From the NCBI RefSeq assembly GCF_018691265.1, contig NW_024881324.1, positions 5,149,730-5,213,729 of the forward strand: DNA of 64,000 nt. The letters are read 5' to 3'. Positions 49,110-62,800 of the stretch are shown here, in pieces. The stretch comes from Tyto alba (taxonomy: Eukaryota > Chordata > Aves > Strigiformes > Tytonidae). The first letter of the stretch is position 1. The number at the start of each line of letters is the position of its first letter. The notes under the pieces are model-generated. The model was not told the DNA's origin and ran no database searches. It was given only the letters and a program-made list of their open reading frames with translations. A program made the translations under genes and the position numbers.

Positions 49110-52100
49110 TTATTTCTGAACTAAAAGTAGTTTAACTTCTGTGGTTACATTGTCCACCTTAATTAATTTATGATGTTCAGATGTAAATAGGCATCAATCG
49201 TAGGCAGCCCAGTTCCACTCCTGTGGACACCTGAGAGTGCGAAGAGTAACTAAGTGCTCTGATGTATAAACCATCAAGGCTCCAGTACAAATATCGTCCT
49301 TTTGACATTATCCTTGGACTTGCATGTGGTATATTTAAAACATTGCTGCCTTTGTGAAGATGTCACAAGGACAAATTGGTTGATGTAAATCTTCTGCTTG
49401 TGCCTATAGATTTTTAAACCCTTTTGATTTCTATAACTGTATTTCACCAGGAGTGCGGTGCTCTGCGCTTGGTAGAGCTAATAGAGCAGAGGACCTTTTT
49501 TAAAGTAATTTTCTGCATTGCTACCAAAAAAATTATTTGCTTTTTTGTTGTTTCCCAAGGATGAATTACCTGCACTTATCCTCACTGATATTGTTTCGCT
49601 TACAAAGAGAGCATAATAATCACTTGTTTATTTGAACAGAGTAGAATAACAGTTGTGTGCAGACTCCGTGAGGAAATAGCACACGTGTTCCATAACAAAA
49701 TCTGTTTCACTGTCTCCTTCCTGCTGTTTACTTGCTTGGTGTTATATGCTATTATGTGCTAGCTGCCTAAGGGTTGAAAGAGGAGTCATTCCTTTGACAT
49801 CAGGGATCAGTTAAGAGTACTGAGCAATCCTGTGCCCCTCTAGCCACCTGTGTCTGATGGTGGTCAGTTGCAGGTGCATGTGGAAAAATTATAAAATCAG
49901 GGCAATCACAGCAGGTTTTCTAGACTCTTAGATTCTGTCAGCATGCAGCCTGGGGATTTATGGGCTAGGGGAAGTCATAGCCACCTCTGTGTTTAATGGC
50001 CACTAATGAACCTTCCCTTGTGAATTTAGGAATCCCACTGCTTTTTGAATCAGCTTCTGTTTTTTGGCAACTGCTGTAGTGGGTTGTGGTCTTAATTCAC
50101 TGTGAAAGGGAATCACATTCCAGGTATCTCTGCAGAATGAATTTTTAACTGGAAGGTAAGTCACTTTTTCATTCTATGCCCTTGCTTAATAGTATGCTCA
50201 GGACAACTGCTTGCTCCAGGTGTTTTGTGCAGAAAAGATTGAAGGCTTCAAATCTGCTTTGGGATCTACTTATTCAGGCAATGGTATCTCACTGAAGAGA
50301 GCTAAGCCTTTGAAAACAAATGAGGTGTAGTTGCCTAAATAATACAATCCAGTGGGTTTTATTTTTTTTTTTTTCTTCTGAGGAAAGTAATACATGTATT
50401 TTTTTTTTTTTTTTACCACTTCACACTCTACAGTGCATTAATGTCCATCATTTTTTGCTTAGTGATAAGATGATCGTGATGTCACTGTTACAGTTTGGTC
50501 CGTACTGACATAGCTTGGAACTTTCATTGGGTTACTAGCAACACATTTTTAGTTAGCTAGCTTTAGGGGTTTTGAATGCAATCCAAATGCTCTACAGCCA
50601 GAAGTGGAAAAACTAGCATCTTCCATTCATGATTGAAACACCTGGCATTCAAAGAAGAATCCCTAATTCTCTTTCCTTATGTTATCAATTTCAAGGCTGA
50701 AAGATACCGTTATACTTTTCTATTCAACATCTCTCATAACCAAAGGCAGTATTTATGTTCTCCAACCTTTGGAATTATTCTTACCTATTACATAAATGAA
50801 CACATAATTTTATTTTGACAGATTGTAAATTCATTAACAAAAAAAAGAATTTCTAGAGGGCTGGGAAAAGGAGATATCTTTTTTCATTTGGTTCAGTGGA
50901 GAAAACAAAAAATGAGAAAGGAAAGATTTTGAAAAAGCATTCTGATAAAGCACTATTCAGAATTAAATATTTCAAGTGACATCTGAAATGTCAAAATATT
51001 TATATATTGAAACTTAATCCTTTGAGTTTTCCATGTAAAGTGGGGGTTTGGTTTTGTTTAAAAAATGGACAAGGACAGAGAGAGAAAAGGTGAGACAAGA
51101 AATGGAATAGTCCCAAAACAAAACAAAGCCTCTCATTTTGTGTCAGTCCAAAGTAAATGTTTGTGTTTTGCAGTGAAACCAACCAACCCTTTGTTTCTCC
51201 AGCCACAGTGGGGGCAATGACTTTCTTGGTTACTTATTCCAGTGGATAAAAGGTCCTGCTGTTGTAAAGGTGCACCTTGGTCATAATCTGTTTAATGACA
51301 TTGAACTAGACTATGGCTTTTATAGGGGAGGCTTTTTAGTTGATTTATAGCATTTACATTACTGTAATCAGTACTCTGGCTATTGTAGTAGAGGCAATTT
51401 CTGGTAGTTGATGACTGTAATCTAAGAGAAAATAAGGTATTGTGATAAAGGGGTTCAAAACTAATGCAAGGCTAATGCAGGCTAGAAATGAGGAACATTT
51501 TTCTAATCTTAAGGCTAACTAATTGTTTTAACAATTTGTCTAGGAGTTTGCTGGGTCCTTCTCCATTCTATTTCTTAATCAAGATTGGCAATCGTTTTGG
51601 AAGATGCCTTGGTCCACAGGAAATAACAGGCTTCATTCAGAAGTTGTCTGAAATCATACAGTCTGAATTATGCAGAAGATGAGAAGGCACTTTTGTGGTT
51701 TTCAGTATTATCTTAAAAGAGATTAACACCTCTTATTACCTATTGGGCAATAGTGTAGCTCCATTAAAGTCAATGGCAAAATACCCCATAATGTCAGTAG
51801 AATACACATTTTACTAGTGACTCAGCACTAATTGCTTTCTCATTTTAGTTGACTGCGTGGAATAAAACCTGAGGCTCTCCTTGTCTGAACCTTAATTGTA
51901 TGGAGGGGGGGAAGGGGGGAATAAAAGTGTTTTGCGAAGATGTATCACTTCAGGCCTGACTTACAGCAGTGGCATCCAGCTGCAATTTCAATGCAGTTAT
52001 ATGGAAGAATAGCCTTGTAGCACTCCTCAGTCTCAGATTCCCTCAGGCCTTAGGCCAGGGACATTTTCAAATGCCTTTAGTACCTACTATACTGAGGCAT

Positions 52101-52768
52101 TTTACCATAAAGCATTTAACATTACTACACAGAGATTAAGTGGTGTGAGGAGGCCTTCCAGACTTTCTTTGGCAGAGAGGTTAGGTAGTTTCTTCAGACC
52201 TTTTGTGTTTTCCAGAGTAGGGTTTCAGTGTTGTGTTTGTTTGTTTTTTTTTTTGTTTTTTTTTTTTTTTTTTTTTTTAAATTATGCTTATGCTAGATAA
52301 TGAATTATGAGTTAAAAGTAAGACTGTTTTGTTTCTTCATGATAAATCACAAAGGAGGAATTGCCTTGACAAAAAACCCAATTAAAACCTGCTGCCAGGA
52401 GGGCTCAAGGGCCTCCAGAATGAATGATTAACACTCTTGTGCCCTTTGACTTCCAGTTAATAGGTATCTAATCTATTACCCTATCTAAGACCAGCCTCAG
52501 GAGTGAATCATAATAAAGTTCACTCACATATGTTGCCTGGGCTAATAAGGGGAGGAGAAGCTGATAAAGTCAGTAGAAGGGCTATAGACCTGCAAAGTGG
52601 TGAGTGTGAGACAGCTGGTACCAGCTATTTTTGTTCTTTGGTCCTTAGTGTGTGTAATGGCTACTAATTAGTTTCTCAAGCCTTGGCTTAAATTACATGC
52701 TGCAAAATAAAAATAAAGTTACTTTCAAGAACAAGCTTTGTCCCAAAGAGCACTAGATGGAATAAAAC
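49110..52768. other. Intergenic stretch with homopolymer tracts
   Basis: It holds T-rich tracts near 50360-50415 and 52235-52278. Around 51745-52110, phrases such as GCTCCATTAAAGTCAATGGC and CATTTTCAAATGCCTTTAGT resemble old amniote-wide interspersed repeats. I cannot name the family without a library search. No gene recognised. Confidence 0.35.
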
Positions 52769-53843
52769 TGTCCTGGGTTTGAGTGAGTGGTGGGGTTTTT
52801 TGGTAGCAGGGGAGGGGGCTATAGGGGTGGCCCCTGTGAGAAGCTTCTCGAAGCTCCCCCAGCTCCAGGTCAGCTCCACCTCTGCACCAAAACTGAGCCC
52901 ATCAGCTGCGCCTCTGTGATAACGTATTTAAGAAGGGACGTGGTGACGAGCAGTGGGACTGGTGAGGAGGAGTTGCTGCAGCTGCATGAACACCAAGGTC
53001 AGTGGAGGAATGGAGGAAGAAAGGAGGGGGGAGGTGTGCCGGAGCAGAGACCCCCCTGTATCCTGTGGGGAGATGGCAGGGCGGCCCCCCCTGCCACCCA
53101 TGGAGATCTACAGTGGAGCAGATACTGATTTATGGCCTGTGAAGTATTTCGCCTGGATAATTAGGGTGCTTTGCCCAAAGAAGGCCGGGGTTGTGTGGGA
53201 AGAAGCAGCCCCCGCTGCTGTAATTCAGCGCTGGGAGGATTGCAGCACGCGGGGGAGTCCCACGCCAGAGCAGCTCGGGAAGGGCTGCAGCCGTGGGAGG
53301 GAATCCAGTCGGAGGAAGTTAGTGACCCACGATGGAGCAGTGTGGGGAACGCTGCAGCCCATGGGAGGAACTCATATTGGAGAAAATTTGTGGAGGACTG
53401 TCTCCTGTGAGAGGGGGACCACGATGGAGCAGGAGGAACAAGTTCTGGACACTCCCCTCACCGAACATGAAGGCAGTGGCAGCACTGACTGCACCCCCCA
53501 TTCCCTGCCCCTGCGCCACTGGGGGAGGAGGTAGAGATATCGGGAGCAGAGCTGAGCCCGGGAAGAAGGGAGGGGTGGGGGGAAGGTGTTCTCAAGATGG
53601 GGCAATGCTGCTCACTGTCCTACTCTGTTATGTGTTGTTAGTGTCTTTAATAAATGTATGTTCTTTTTTTTTTTTCTTCTCCTAATGAGTCTGCCTTTTG
53701 CTTGTGACCATAAAGTGGGATTTTTTTCCCCATCCCAATCCTATCTCAAACCTCACACCTGGCTCTCTGTCCCTTATTGCTGGAAGAGAAGGGAGAGAGT
53801 GGCTGCGTGGTGGTTGGCTGCTGACCAGGCTCAAACCATGACA
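52769..53843 (+). mobile_element. Solo LTR, family C copy 3 (target duplication AAAAC)
   Basis: It begins TGTCCTGGGTTTGAGTGAG and ends GCTCAAACCATGACA. AAAAC flanks both sides (52764-52768 and 53844-53848). At 1075 bp it aligns along its full length with copies 1 and 2 with few changes by eye. It has AATAAA near 53650 before a T-rich tract. The 193-residue frame at 52953-53534 is LTR sequence, not a gene. Confidence 0.92.
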
Positions 53844-53848
53844 AAAAC

Positions 53849-56800
53849 TCATCCACTAGTTGGGTGAGTTGGCTATAATTTCATGTACTTCTGCACTGAG
53901 TTTGTGCACCCCTCAAGCCATAATGCTTGCATTGTAAGTTGACCATTATGTACATATTCTTAACTTTGAACAAATACATCCTCAGAAATGCCAGAGGAGA
54001 GAACTGGGTCTTGCCAGCGTCCTTAATGTTTACTGCTGCCTCCATCTGCTGCTGCTATGTTTTCCTCTCTTGAGATCCAGTTTGTTTTGACACATATTCC
54101 CCTTGCATGTTAGTTACATTCATGCTGTGCTGTTACTGATGAGGAAAAAATTAATATAGAAAGGCCAGCAAGGAACTTGCTCTTTGTTATATGTATCTAT
54201 TTGCTTTAGTAATGTGTGGGCATTCATATATTATACTTTTTGCATGTTTCTCTGTGACCCTGATCTTGGAAACTATAAGCCAAATTAGGAAAAAACTATA
54301 CTGAAATCCATTAGTGCCAAGCCAAATTGGATTTTGCTGTCAGTTATTGTTTAATTGGACCAGATATTTTATAGGCTTCTGGTGTCTTCTCTCTCTGGAG
54401 CATATTACCTGTTGTTTTGTATCTTTTACTCAACGGGCCTTAAATGCATTTTGCAAGAGATACTGGGTGTTGTGCTCTGAAACTGTGGGGAAAAGAGAAC
54501 CTGTTGCTCTTGCGTTTTGGTCTGATGACTGCTTTGATTGCTTCATTTACTAAGGGCATGTTTTCAAGGTAGCAGGTTCTCATAAACCCTTGGTGGCACT
54601 GAGGTAATTAATGTACTTCCCAAGAAGGAAGATGTCTTGCCAACAATGCGTTCATACCTCAGTAGACCATTAGCTCAACAAATAGCTACAGGTAATGTGC
54701 TCAGTGACTTGGGAGTGCAAACTGGGAAAAGATGCATCTATGCAGGCCTTCTTTTTAGCCCTTTGGGTATCTTAGCACACATCTTTCAAAAATCCATTCC
54801 ATCCTTCTACGGCACAATCATTTGGCATGTAAGTATGCTCAGTGTCTGGTATATTTTGAGTTAGATAAGACTGGAAATGAATAGAGAGGTAGCAATAGAA
54901 ACAGGACTAAGTGGTTTAATATCCATGGATTTGGAGGCCTGAATCAACCTGTAATTTGTTAAATTATCTGTTTGTTTGCCCTTGTATACCATAGTGATTT
55001 CTCATATTAGCATTACATTACTAGCAACTGTACAGCTTTATGGAAAATTATAAATTTTATCCTGAAGGCATGAGAAACAATGGCCAAAACTGAAGGCTCA
55101 AATCCTTTTGAAATTCATGGAAATATTTCAATATTTTTATTTTCTTAGGCCACGCAATGAGTTAGGGAGTAGAATATGGATGACAGTTTCATCAAGGTTA
55201 CCTGTGGTGGTGGTTATTGTAGATGGCATGATTTATGTTCAGCATTATATAGGCTTATTAAATTCTCCTAAAATCAAATTATTTTCTCTTGAGTACTGAC
55301 AATAAATGTTACAGGAAATTTTGGTAAATCACACTTCTATCCAAATTTGTTGCTGTATTCCAGTGACACACAGCAGTTTACAAAGTATTTGTGGTGCACT
55401 CAGAAATGAGGTTCACTTTACACTATGATTTACACAATTGATCTGATATTTGTGTTCAAAAAGCAGTTCTACAATACAAGTTCCAGGGTCTGATGGTTGC
55501 ATTTTTGTATTCATAAGAATATTCCCTTTCCTGGTATGCAGACACTTTGCAAAAGAGGAAACTGCCTACCCTGTATAACTCTCACACAAAAATTGCTCTC
55601 AAATGTTAGTGAAGGTAATTTAATCTTTGTGTTTTTAAAGAGAAATAAGCAAGAATACCAAACAGGTTAGATAATGATGTCTCAAAAACTCTGTTAGTTA
55701 TGATTTCTGGGCAAATGAAAGAAAAAGAAAATTCGATCTCAGAATCTTTGTTGCTAACTGTTACAAACATCATAGTCCTTTTGTGGATATTTCATCAGGG
55801 AGGGCTCCAAAAATACTAATTTGTATCATATCCCTCTGTGGAGTAAATTGATATAACTGTGCTTGGAGTTGGTAAAACTGTGATGAATTTTGTCTTCTGG
55901 GACCTGTGGCCATAAAGCCAGAAATTCTCTGATATTTGAATCACATTACAATACTCTTCATCTTGCAGAAAGGCTCTTGTTTCAAGGTGTCTGGATTTTC
56001 TGAGTAAGGTGGCAAGCTAGGGACTGTCTGTTGGACTGCTATGGGATTTTTATGTCTCACAACACTGAAATACAGCCAACAATTGGAACAGATCTGTAGT
56101 TTTACAAAATTACACATCACATGGTGTTGATGAGCTGCATATAAATAACAAGTACCTTATCTGGAGTGCCTGTCCAAGAAAACTTTGCCAGGGAAAGATC
56201 AAAGAAGATGCTGTTAGTAAGAGACCTACCTAAAATTGGGTAGGGTGTGACAATACAGATAGCTATCTATTTGGTCCCTGTTTGTTCGAGTTCCAACTGA
56301 GTACCCCTAGTAGTCTTAACTGTGTCAGAAAGCTCCCAACTACCCACTGTGGAAGCCATCTCCTCATCTCATATCAAGCAAAATACTGTTTTCTTTTGCT
56401 CACTGTTGGAATATTACAGGGACCTTTTAAGGACAGGCTGGTAATGGGCAATGAGGTTTGGCTGATGAGGCTCATTAAGAGTGATGTATTGCTGTGATCA
56501 GTGTAAGGGAGGAGGCCTGACCAAATTTTCTTCTTGCTCTGTCCTCTGGTGTAGGGTGCTATATTTGGGAACTGCCTTTCCTATCTGCTGACTCATCCAC
56601 ACCAAAAATAAAAGGAATGTTATGCTTTTTTTAGACCAAGGAAACTGTTATAATTTTATAGTACTTGGCATCTCTTAGAAACAGAAGCAATTGTCTCTGC
56701 AATTCCCAGTACTTCTATAAGGTACATGTCTATCAGTAAATAAAACAGGCCAGGTCCTTTACTGTGGTCTTGAGGGATACTTGGCCTGGCATGGTTTCTG

Positions 56801-59800
56801 TCTGTAGGGTTACACGCATGTCTGTCCCCACTTTTTCCCCACCATCCATGCTGCATATGAGGACTTGCATTACCTGGGTGACATGGGCCAAAATGGGGTA
56901 GGGCAGTGTGACGACAAGCAGTGTCACGGGACAGTGCTCATACCTGCATCCTGGCAGCTTCACTAGTATAGGCACGGCCATGGGGGATGGTAACAAAATT
57001 CAGTGTTTATGCTCCAAAGTCATTTATTCAGTGACATCCCTCTTCTTCTGCTTCTGTGTTCACATCCACATCTTCTGCCTAAATCTGAAGCAACTTGACT
57101 TACTTTCAGCTCTGAGCCTAAAAGAGCTTACCAGTCAGCTGTGACTGGAGAAAGTAGCCTTCATGGTCAGAGTGCATTGGAAGTAACCTTGAAGGGCTCC
57201 AACCCCATTTCGTGTTTGAAGTATTGGCTATATGTAGCCAGAGGATTATTTGTCACCTGAGGCCTTGGTATGTTTGACTTCTTTACCAGTTGTACAGAGG
57301 GGGTCACTTTTCCCTCCTTAAGATACTTGCAAAGGGCTCCTGGTCTGACTCAGTAGAGCTGAGAGCAACTTGCTACATAAATTAATAAAATAATTAACTC
57401 TTTCATTGACTTACATTTCAAAAGCTTACACTTTTATATTTTCTTCCATGTCCCCTGTACTTGTTAAATTAATTACTAATTGAGAAATAAATTGCTTAAT
57501 TGCACCAAGATTCTTCCTGAGTTCTGGAAGTATTGAAGTTGTAAATTATCTGGTCCAGGCTGCTGTGAAGTTATAATTGTATTTTAAGAGCTAACTGGTT
57601 TACCACAGAGATGTTTTCTGTTTGGCATTAACACCTTCCTGAGGTGGTAAGGTCACAACATGGCATTTCTTAATGCTTTCCTCTGTCTTTGGTCTCTGTT
57701 CTGTGCGCTTGAATTTTCAGTGATGTGGGCAAATACATTTACAGGCATACCCATTTATAATGACAAGCAATAAATGTGGGGTTCTTTTGAAAACACATAT
57801 AGTATCTTGTATTAACTTTTTTCTCCCCTAGATACATGAGGGGAGAATATAAAAACACTGTGAACTAGTGCTTCTCCTATTAATGTTTTGTGGTGTTCAG
57901 ATGTTGCTACAGATCTCACCTGGGCTAACATGGAAGATCCCATTTCCAATGGTTCAGGAGATATCTGCTGGAGAATCTGGGAGCTAAATACTCTAGTGTT
58001 TGTGCACCAGGAGGCATGTGTAGCCGTGGTCACTTAGGACCTAGTTTCAGAGCCATGAAGCAGGTACTGATGAGCCTTGGTAAGAACATAGAAACTGAGC
58101 CAGATAACCAGGGTTAAGTCTGGCTTGAGCAGATCTGCATGAGTTGCAGTCACATCTTCAGATTACAACGGGGCATCTACCATTGAATAACTGTTCTAAG
58201 CAGTATTTTTTATAAGGGTGTTTTTCAAAAGGCTAAATTAAATTCCTTCAAATGGGCGCATGTTCACTCTGGGGTGGTCAAAGAGTGAGACAAAGCAGGT
58301 CTGGTACCAGTGATAGCTACCTCACAAGGACTATTAGAGCATGGATGTCATCTCAGAGAACAGGAAATGGGTAAGCATAAGGCCCGATTTTAACAATGGT
58401 TGAAGAAAGCTGAAGGGGGAATAGAAATAGAGCACCTGGAAAAAAGCTAACAGAGACGACAAACTTAATCATCAGTATGATGCTCTTGCACGAGGGAGAT
58501 ACCATTCTAAAACTTCTAAACAGGACAGTTGTGTATAAGGTCATGTTCCTCTTGGCAATGTTGAAGCATTGCTGAATTCTTGTGTTTAGTCTCGAAATGT
58601 CCAGAAAGACTGTGTTGGAGATTCAGTGGTAGTAAAACTAAAGCTTTCAGAAATACGTCCTTCAAAGGAAGTATGCAGGAATTGTGCTCTGGTTAAAAAA
58701 GTAACTGAGGTTGGGGCATAGGATTTCAAGACTGCTACAAAAATGGGGATAATAAGCTGTCCGATAACACTGCAGAGAAAAGACACACTGCACAGCAAGA
58801 GTTTGTCTTGAATAATAGGGACTGTTTTTTTAACTGTGAGTACAGCTATCCAGTTAAATATAGTTGTTCTTAAAATTGTTATTCCAAATAAATTCCTTAA
58901 GATAGACCACCTCTGTTAGGTTTTACGCTGTAATTAGTCCTGTCCTACTTTTTTTTTTTTTTTTTTTTTATGGCCAGCTCTCATGGGAGCCAATGGGAGA
59001 AAGGCATACTTGGAAAAATCCCCTGAATTACATGCTGAGGTGCTGATCTGTGAAAACCTCTACATAATAATAGGATTTAAATACTTAAAATACCCCTGAG
59101 AAATCTGAGTATGAGGCCTTCCAAGGTTTTAAAGCAGTGGCTGAAGAGCCCTGAAATTCAGCATAAATTATTCCTGTGTTTTCTGAAAACAGAATTCATA
59201 GAGTGCTGAGTATCTCAACAGGCTGTTCTAGCCCCTTGAGATCCAGCTCCACCTCCTTGGACACTGTCCTTCCTATGGTATAGGTGCCTAAAAATGTCTG
59301 ATCTGAGGTTCTCAGTCCCACGTACTAGCCTAAACTGATGTATAAACCATGGCATGTATAAATATTAACATCCATTGATTCTTACACCTCATAGGTGCCT
59401 TCTGAAAATAGTTTCTCAGGTGCTTGTTGCAGTGGATGTTAGCAGATCTGTCAAGGATGCAACAGCTCCTGTTCCAACTGGGCTGGTTTTGAAAATACCC
59501 AGTTTGCCCTGAGATGATCATCCTGCTCTGCTGGTTAGTCAGCTTTAAGAAACATCTCTCCTGAACTGAGATCATTTCTCTGCTCACTACTAAGATTTTT
59601 CTTGAGTTGATTGATATTCAAGCATGTTAATATTTAAAGCTTGTGACTTTTGCTTCTCTTGTTTACCCATTGCCTCATTAACAGCTGTAATCAATATCAC
59701 CAATGCCCTCCTAATACAACATACCCTCTGCATTTCACTATGTGTATACAACTTGCTCACCACTTCCATGTAAAGTCCCTCTGCATCAGAAGATTACTTA

Positions 59801-62800
59801 TTTCCAATACAGAATGAATGGTTTCCAGTTCTGCAAACTTCTTGCTGTGAGGAGAGGGCTTGAGAAGAATGTGAAGCAGGCTAGCAAGGCTTCTATCCTT
59901 TTTCCCAGATCTTCCCACGGGAGAGGGGTTGACCTTAATTCCTTCCTTGCATTAATTTCTTAGAAGTACATATTCTCCTTAGGGGAAGGTTATCTTCCAA
60001 AAATCTCTGCTCTTCCTACCCCTTGCAGTGTCTGTCTTTGCACATCTCCTTCCAGTGAGGCTGGGCAGGCTTTGAGGCAGGAATCAGGCACAGCTTAACT
60101 GTATAATGTGTGAGGCTTTCGGTGCTCACTGGACCTGGAGAAGGATGGATGATGCTCTGAGAGCACTCTGACCTCTCGCACAGTGAGGCCCTGTGAAGCA
60201 GAGTTGTACCTCGCTTTGGTCCTTATCTGTGAGACACCTAGAACAAAATAAATAAAAATTGGAAGCAGCTTTGAACAAAACCACTGGCAGAAGGCTGTAT
60301 ACCACCAGTCCCCTCAAAAGCCATGCTTGCTCATCTGCTTTATGTGCTATGTGCAACTGCCTTCCCACTTTTCAAAGATAATAGGAGGAGGACAGGAATT
60401 TTAGTAAGTGCAAGTGGATATAGAACTATGCCCTTTCTAAGATTGGTACCAGCATCTGGCAGTGCACTGCCTCAATCGCTGTGAAGACAACTTTAAGAGG
60501 CAAGCTTTAAAACTGAGGTGAGAATGTAGTTTTCCTCAGCAAAAGAAATGTAAGGCATTGCTTTTGTGAGCACGCAGGTGTTCTACAGCTAGGAAGCCTT
60601 TGGGATAAAAGATGACAAAAAAACAAATGATGGTTATTGCAGTGATGGTAGATGCTGTGAGTAATTCAGGTTAAAATGTTGTTCCAGAGGCCACGGAAAT
60701 AGTAGCCACAGCTTAGTCTGAACTGCTTTGGGGCTGAGTTTAAGCTTTCTCTCTTACAGCAATATTCTCACTTTCCATAGCATAAGCCCTGCTGTTTTGG
60801 TTACCGGCAGTTTGCAGCACGGTTCAACTGCACTGTAAGAAATGTGCACATCTTCTATCAAAGTAATTTGTGCCAGTAGCCTCTGTGTTCTTGGTGATTA
60901 ATCAGTCTTATGCTTACCTGAGTCAGCCTCAACCCCTGACCATTTATATCAGGGGTGCTTTAAATGGAAAAGGTGTTAAGGAAAGGGCAGAAACAGGAAA
61001 GGTATTAACTTGGAATTTTGTATTTTGAAAGTCAAAGGGACACATGCTCCTACTGCATTCACTAGAAAGAAAGTGAAGGAAGTAACCAAGAGCAATTATC
61101 CATGTGATATCTGCTTCTTGGGTTCAAAGTTAAGTGGGCAACTTTTTAAAATTAAAACAAATACATGCAGCCTAAACTTGATGATATATATGTGTAGCTT
61201 GCAACTTGTCCTTTCAAGAACTTCTAATTTACTTGGTTTACATGAAATACATAAAGTCCAAGTCCAGATGGACAACAAGTACTACCTGGTTTGTGTTTGC
61301 TTGTATTATTTTAGGAGTTGTATTGAATTCTCAACTACTTTTGAGAAGGAATATCAAGGAGGAATCTTCCATAACCACTGAGTCTCAGTCCAAGGATGCT
61401 GTTTTTACAGGAACCCAGAGAGAACAGTGCTTTTTCTGTATCTTTTTGGGATACTAAATCATTAGGATAATTTTCAATTCCATTGCTAGTTTTGAAAAGT
61501 ATGATCATAAGGTCTTCTCCCTCAAGCCCTACAATGACATTCACAGTTTCCATTTGTTGCTACTTTCCTTTATTGGGGATGGTACTGTACAGAATTAATT
61601 CTGTCTTGATGTTCTGGCTTTGTTACTTAGGGAAAATCTCTCTCATCTGCCTGGCTAGGTTCTGCTCTTCAAAGTCCTCAGAGACTAGTTTCTTAGAAAA
61701 GCATGAAAGTGATATTTTAATTATATCCTTTAAATTGTACTTAGTTCCCCCTTACACTCCTAAAGAAACATGTTCTTTAAGTCTTTAGGCTACATCAGTC
61801 AAATTGCTGCAGTAACATCAAGCTGTGTGAAAAGGTTCAGCTCTGTTACCCAGACAGTAATTAGTGAAGTGCTGGAAACTACAGACGTACAACTTTTTGC
61901 AGCTCATTTGATATTACTGATTCTACAACTGTTTCTAGATTGGTGATGTGTAACTCATTGGGCATTTAGAGGAAATCAGTGTGGCTTAAGTTAAGCTTGC
62001 GAGTTGAGGGGCTGGTATGGTTAAGGACCCATGTGCTTAGGCTCTTCTTGCTTTTCCTCACACAGTTGTAGTAATGGTGAAGGAAGGAGAAGTTGTTTTT
62101 AGTCCGGCTTAATGAGTTGGAGGCCTTTAGGAATGACTTGGAGGAAAAATACCTGAGAATATTGAATGGCTGACCAAGCACAATAGTCTTGTGATTTTAC
62201 AGGAATATAAAGGCTGACTGACTCTGTCGCAGGACTAATAATACAAGTGAAACTACGGTTCTGCTCTTGCAGTCCTCTCTGTCAGTTGACTTTCATGCTG
62301 AACTCTGCTTGTACGTTAGTCGGGTAGGGAGCACACCAACTTTGTGAGGTGGCGTGTTAGTTTTTTGCGCCCAAATTAAAAGTTACACATGTCACTAAAA
62401 GCACAGAGAATGAGTGAGTTTATCTCTTGGAGTGAGAGGAGATGCTGTGGATTGGCTAAATGATGGCATGTCGCTTCTGTGACAAAGTCCCCCCATTCCC
62501 ACCGCAGCCTGAGCGGGGACTTGCTGTTCTCGCTACATCTCTTTAGACACTGGGATCCCCACCGTTGTGTATTCATTCAGTTCTGCCTGGGGGCCTTTTC
62601 CTTGGCCCTGTGAACCTGAGGGAGGGGTCAGGAGGCTGACATGACAAAGCGCAGGTTGGATGCTGGCAGCGCTGCCCTGCTTTAGATAGGCTGAGTTTAC
62701 CTGTCCCTTAACTGGATATGTGAGAGAAGGAATAGGCAGCTTCAGGAGTTCAGAGTGGGACTTGGAAAGAAATTAATAATTTGGGATGTTGGAAGTGAAG

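Noticed and set aside
52953..53534. 193-residue plus-strand open frame
   Set aside because: It is contained in solo LTR 52769-53843 and has no protein family features.
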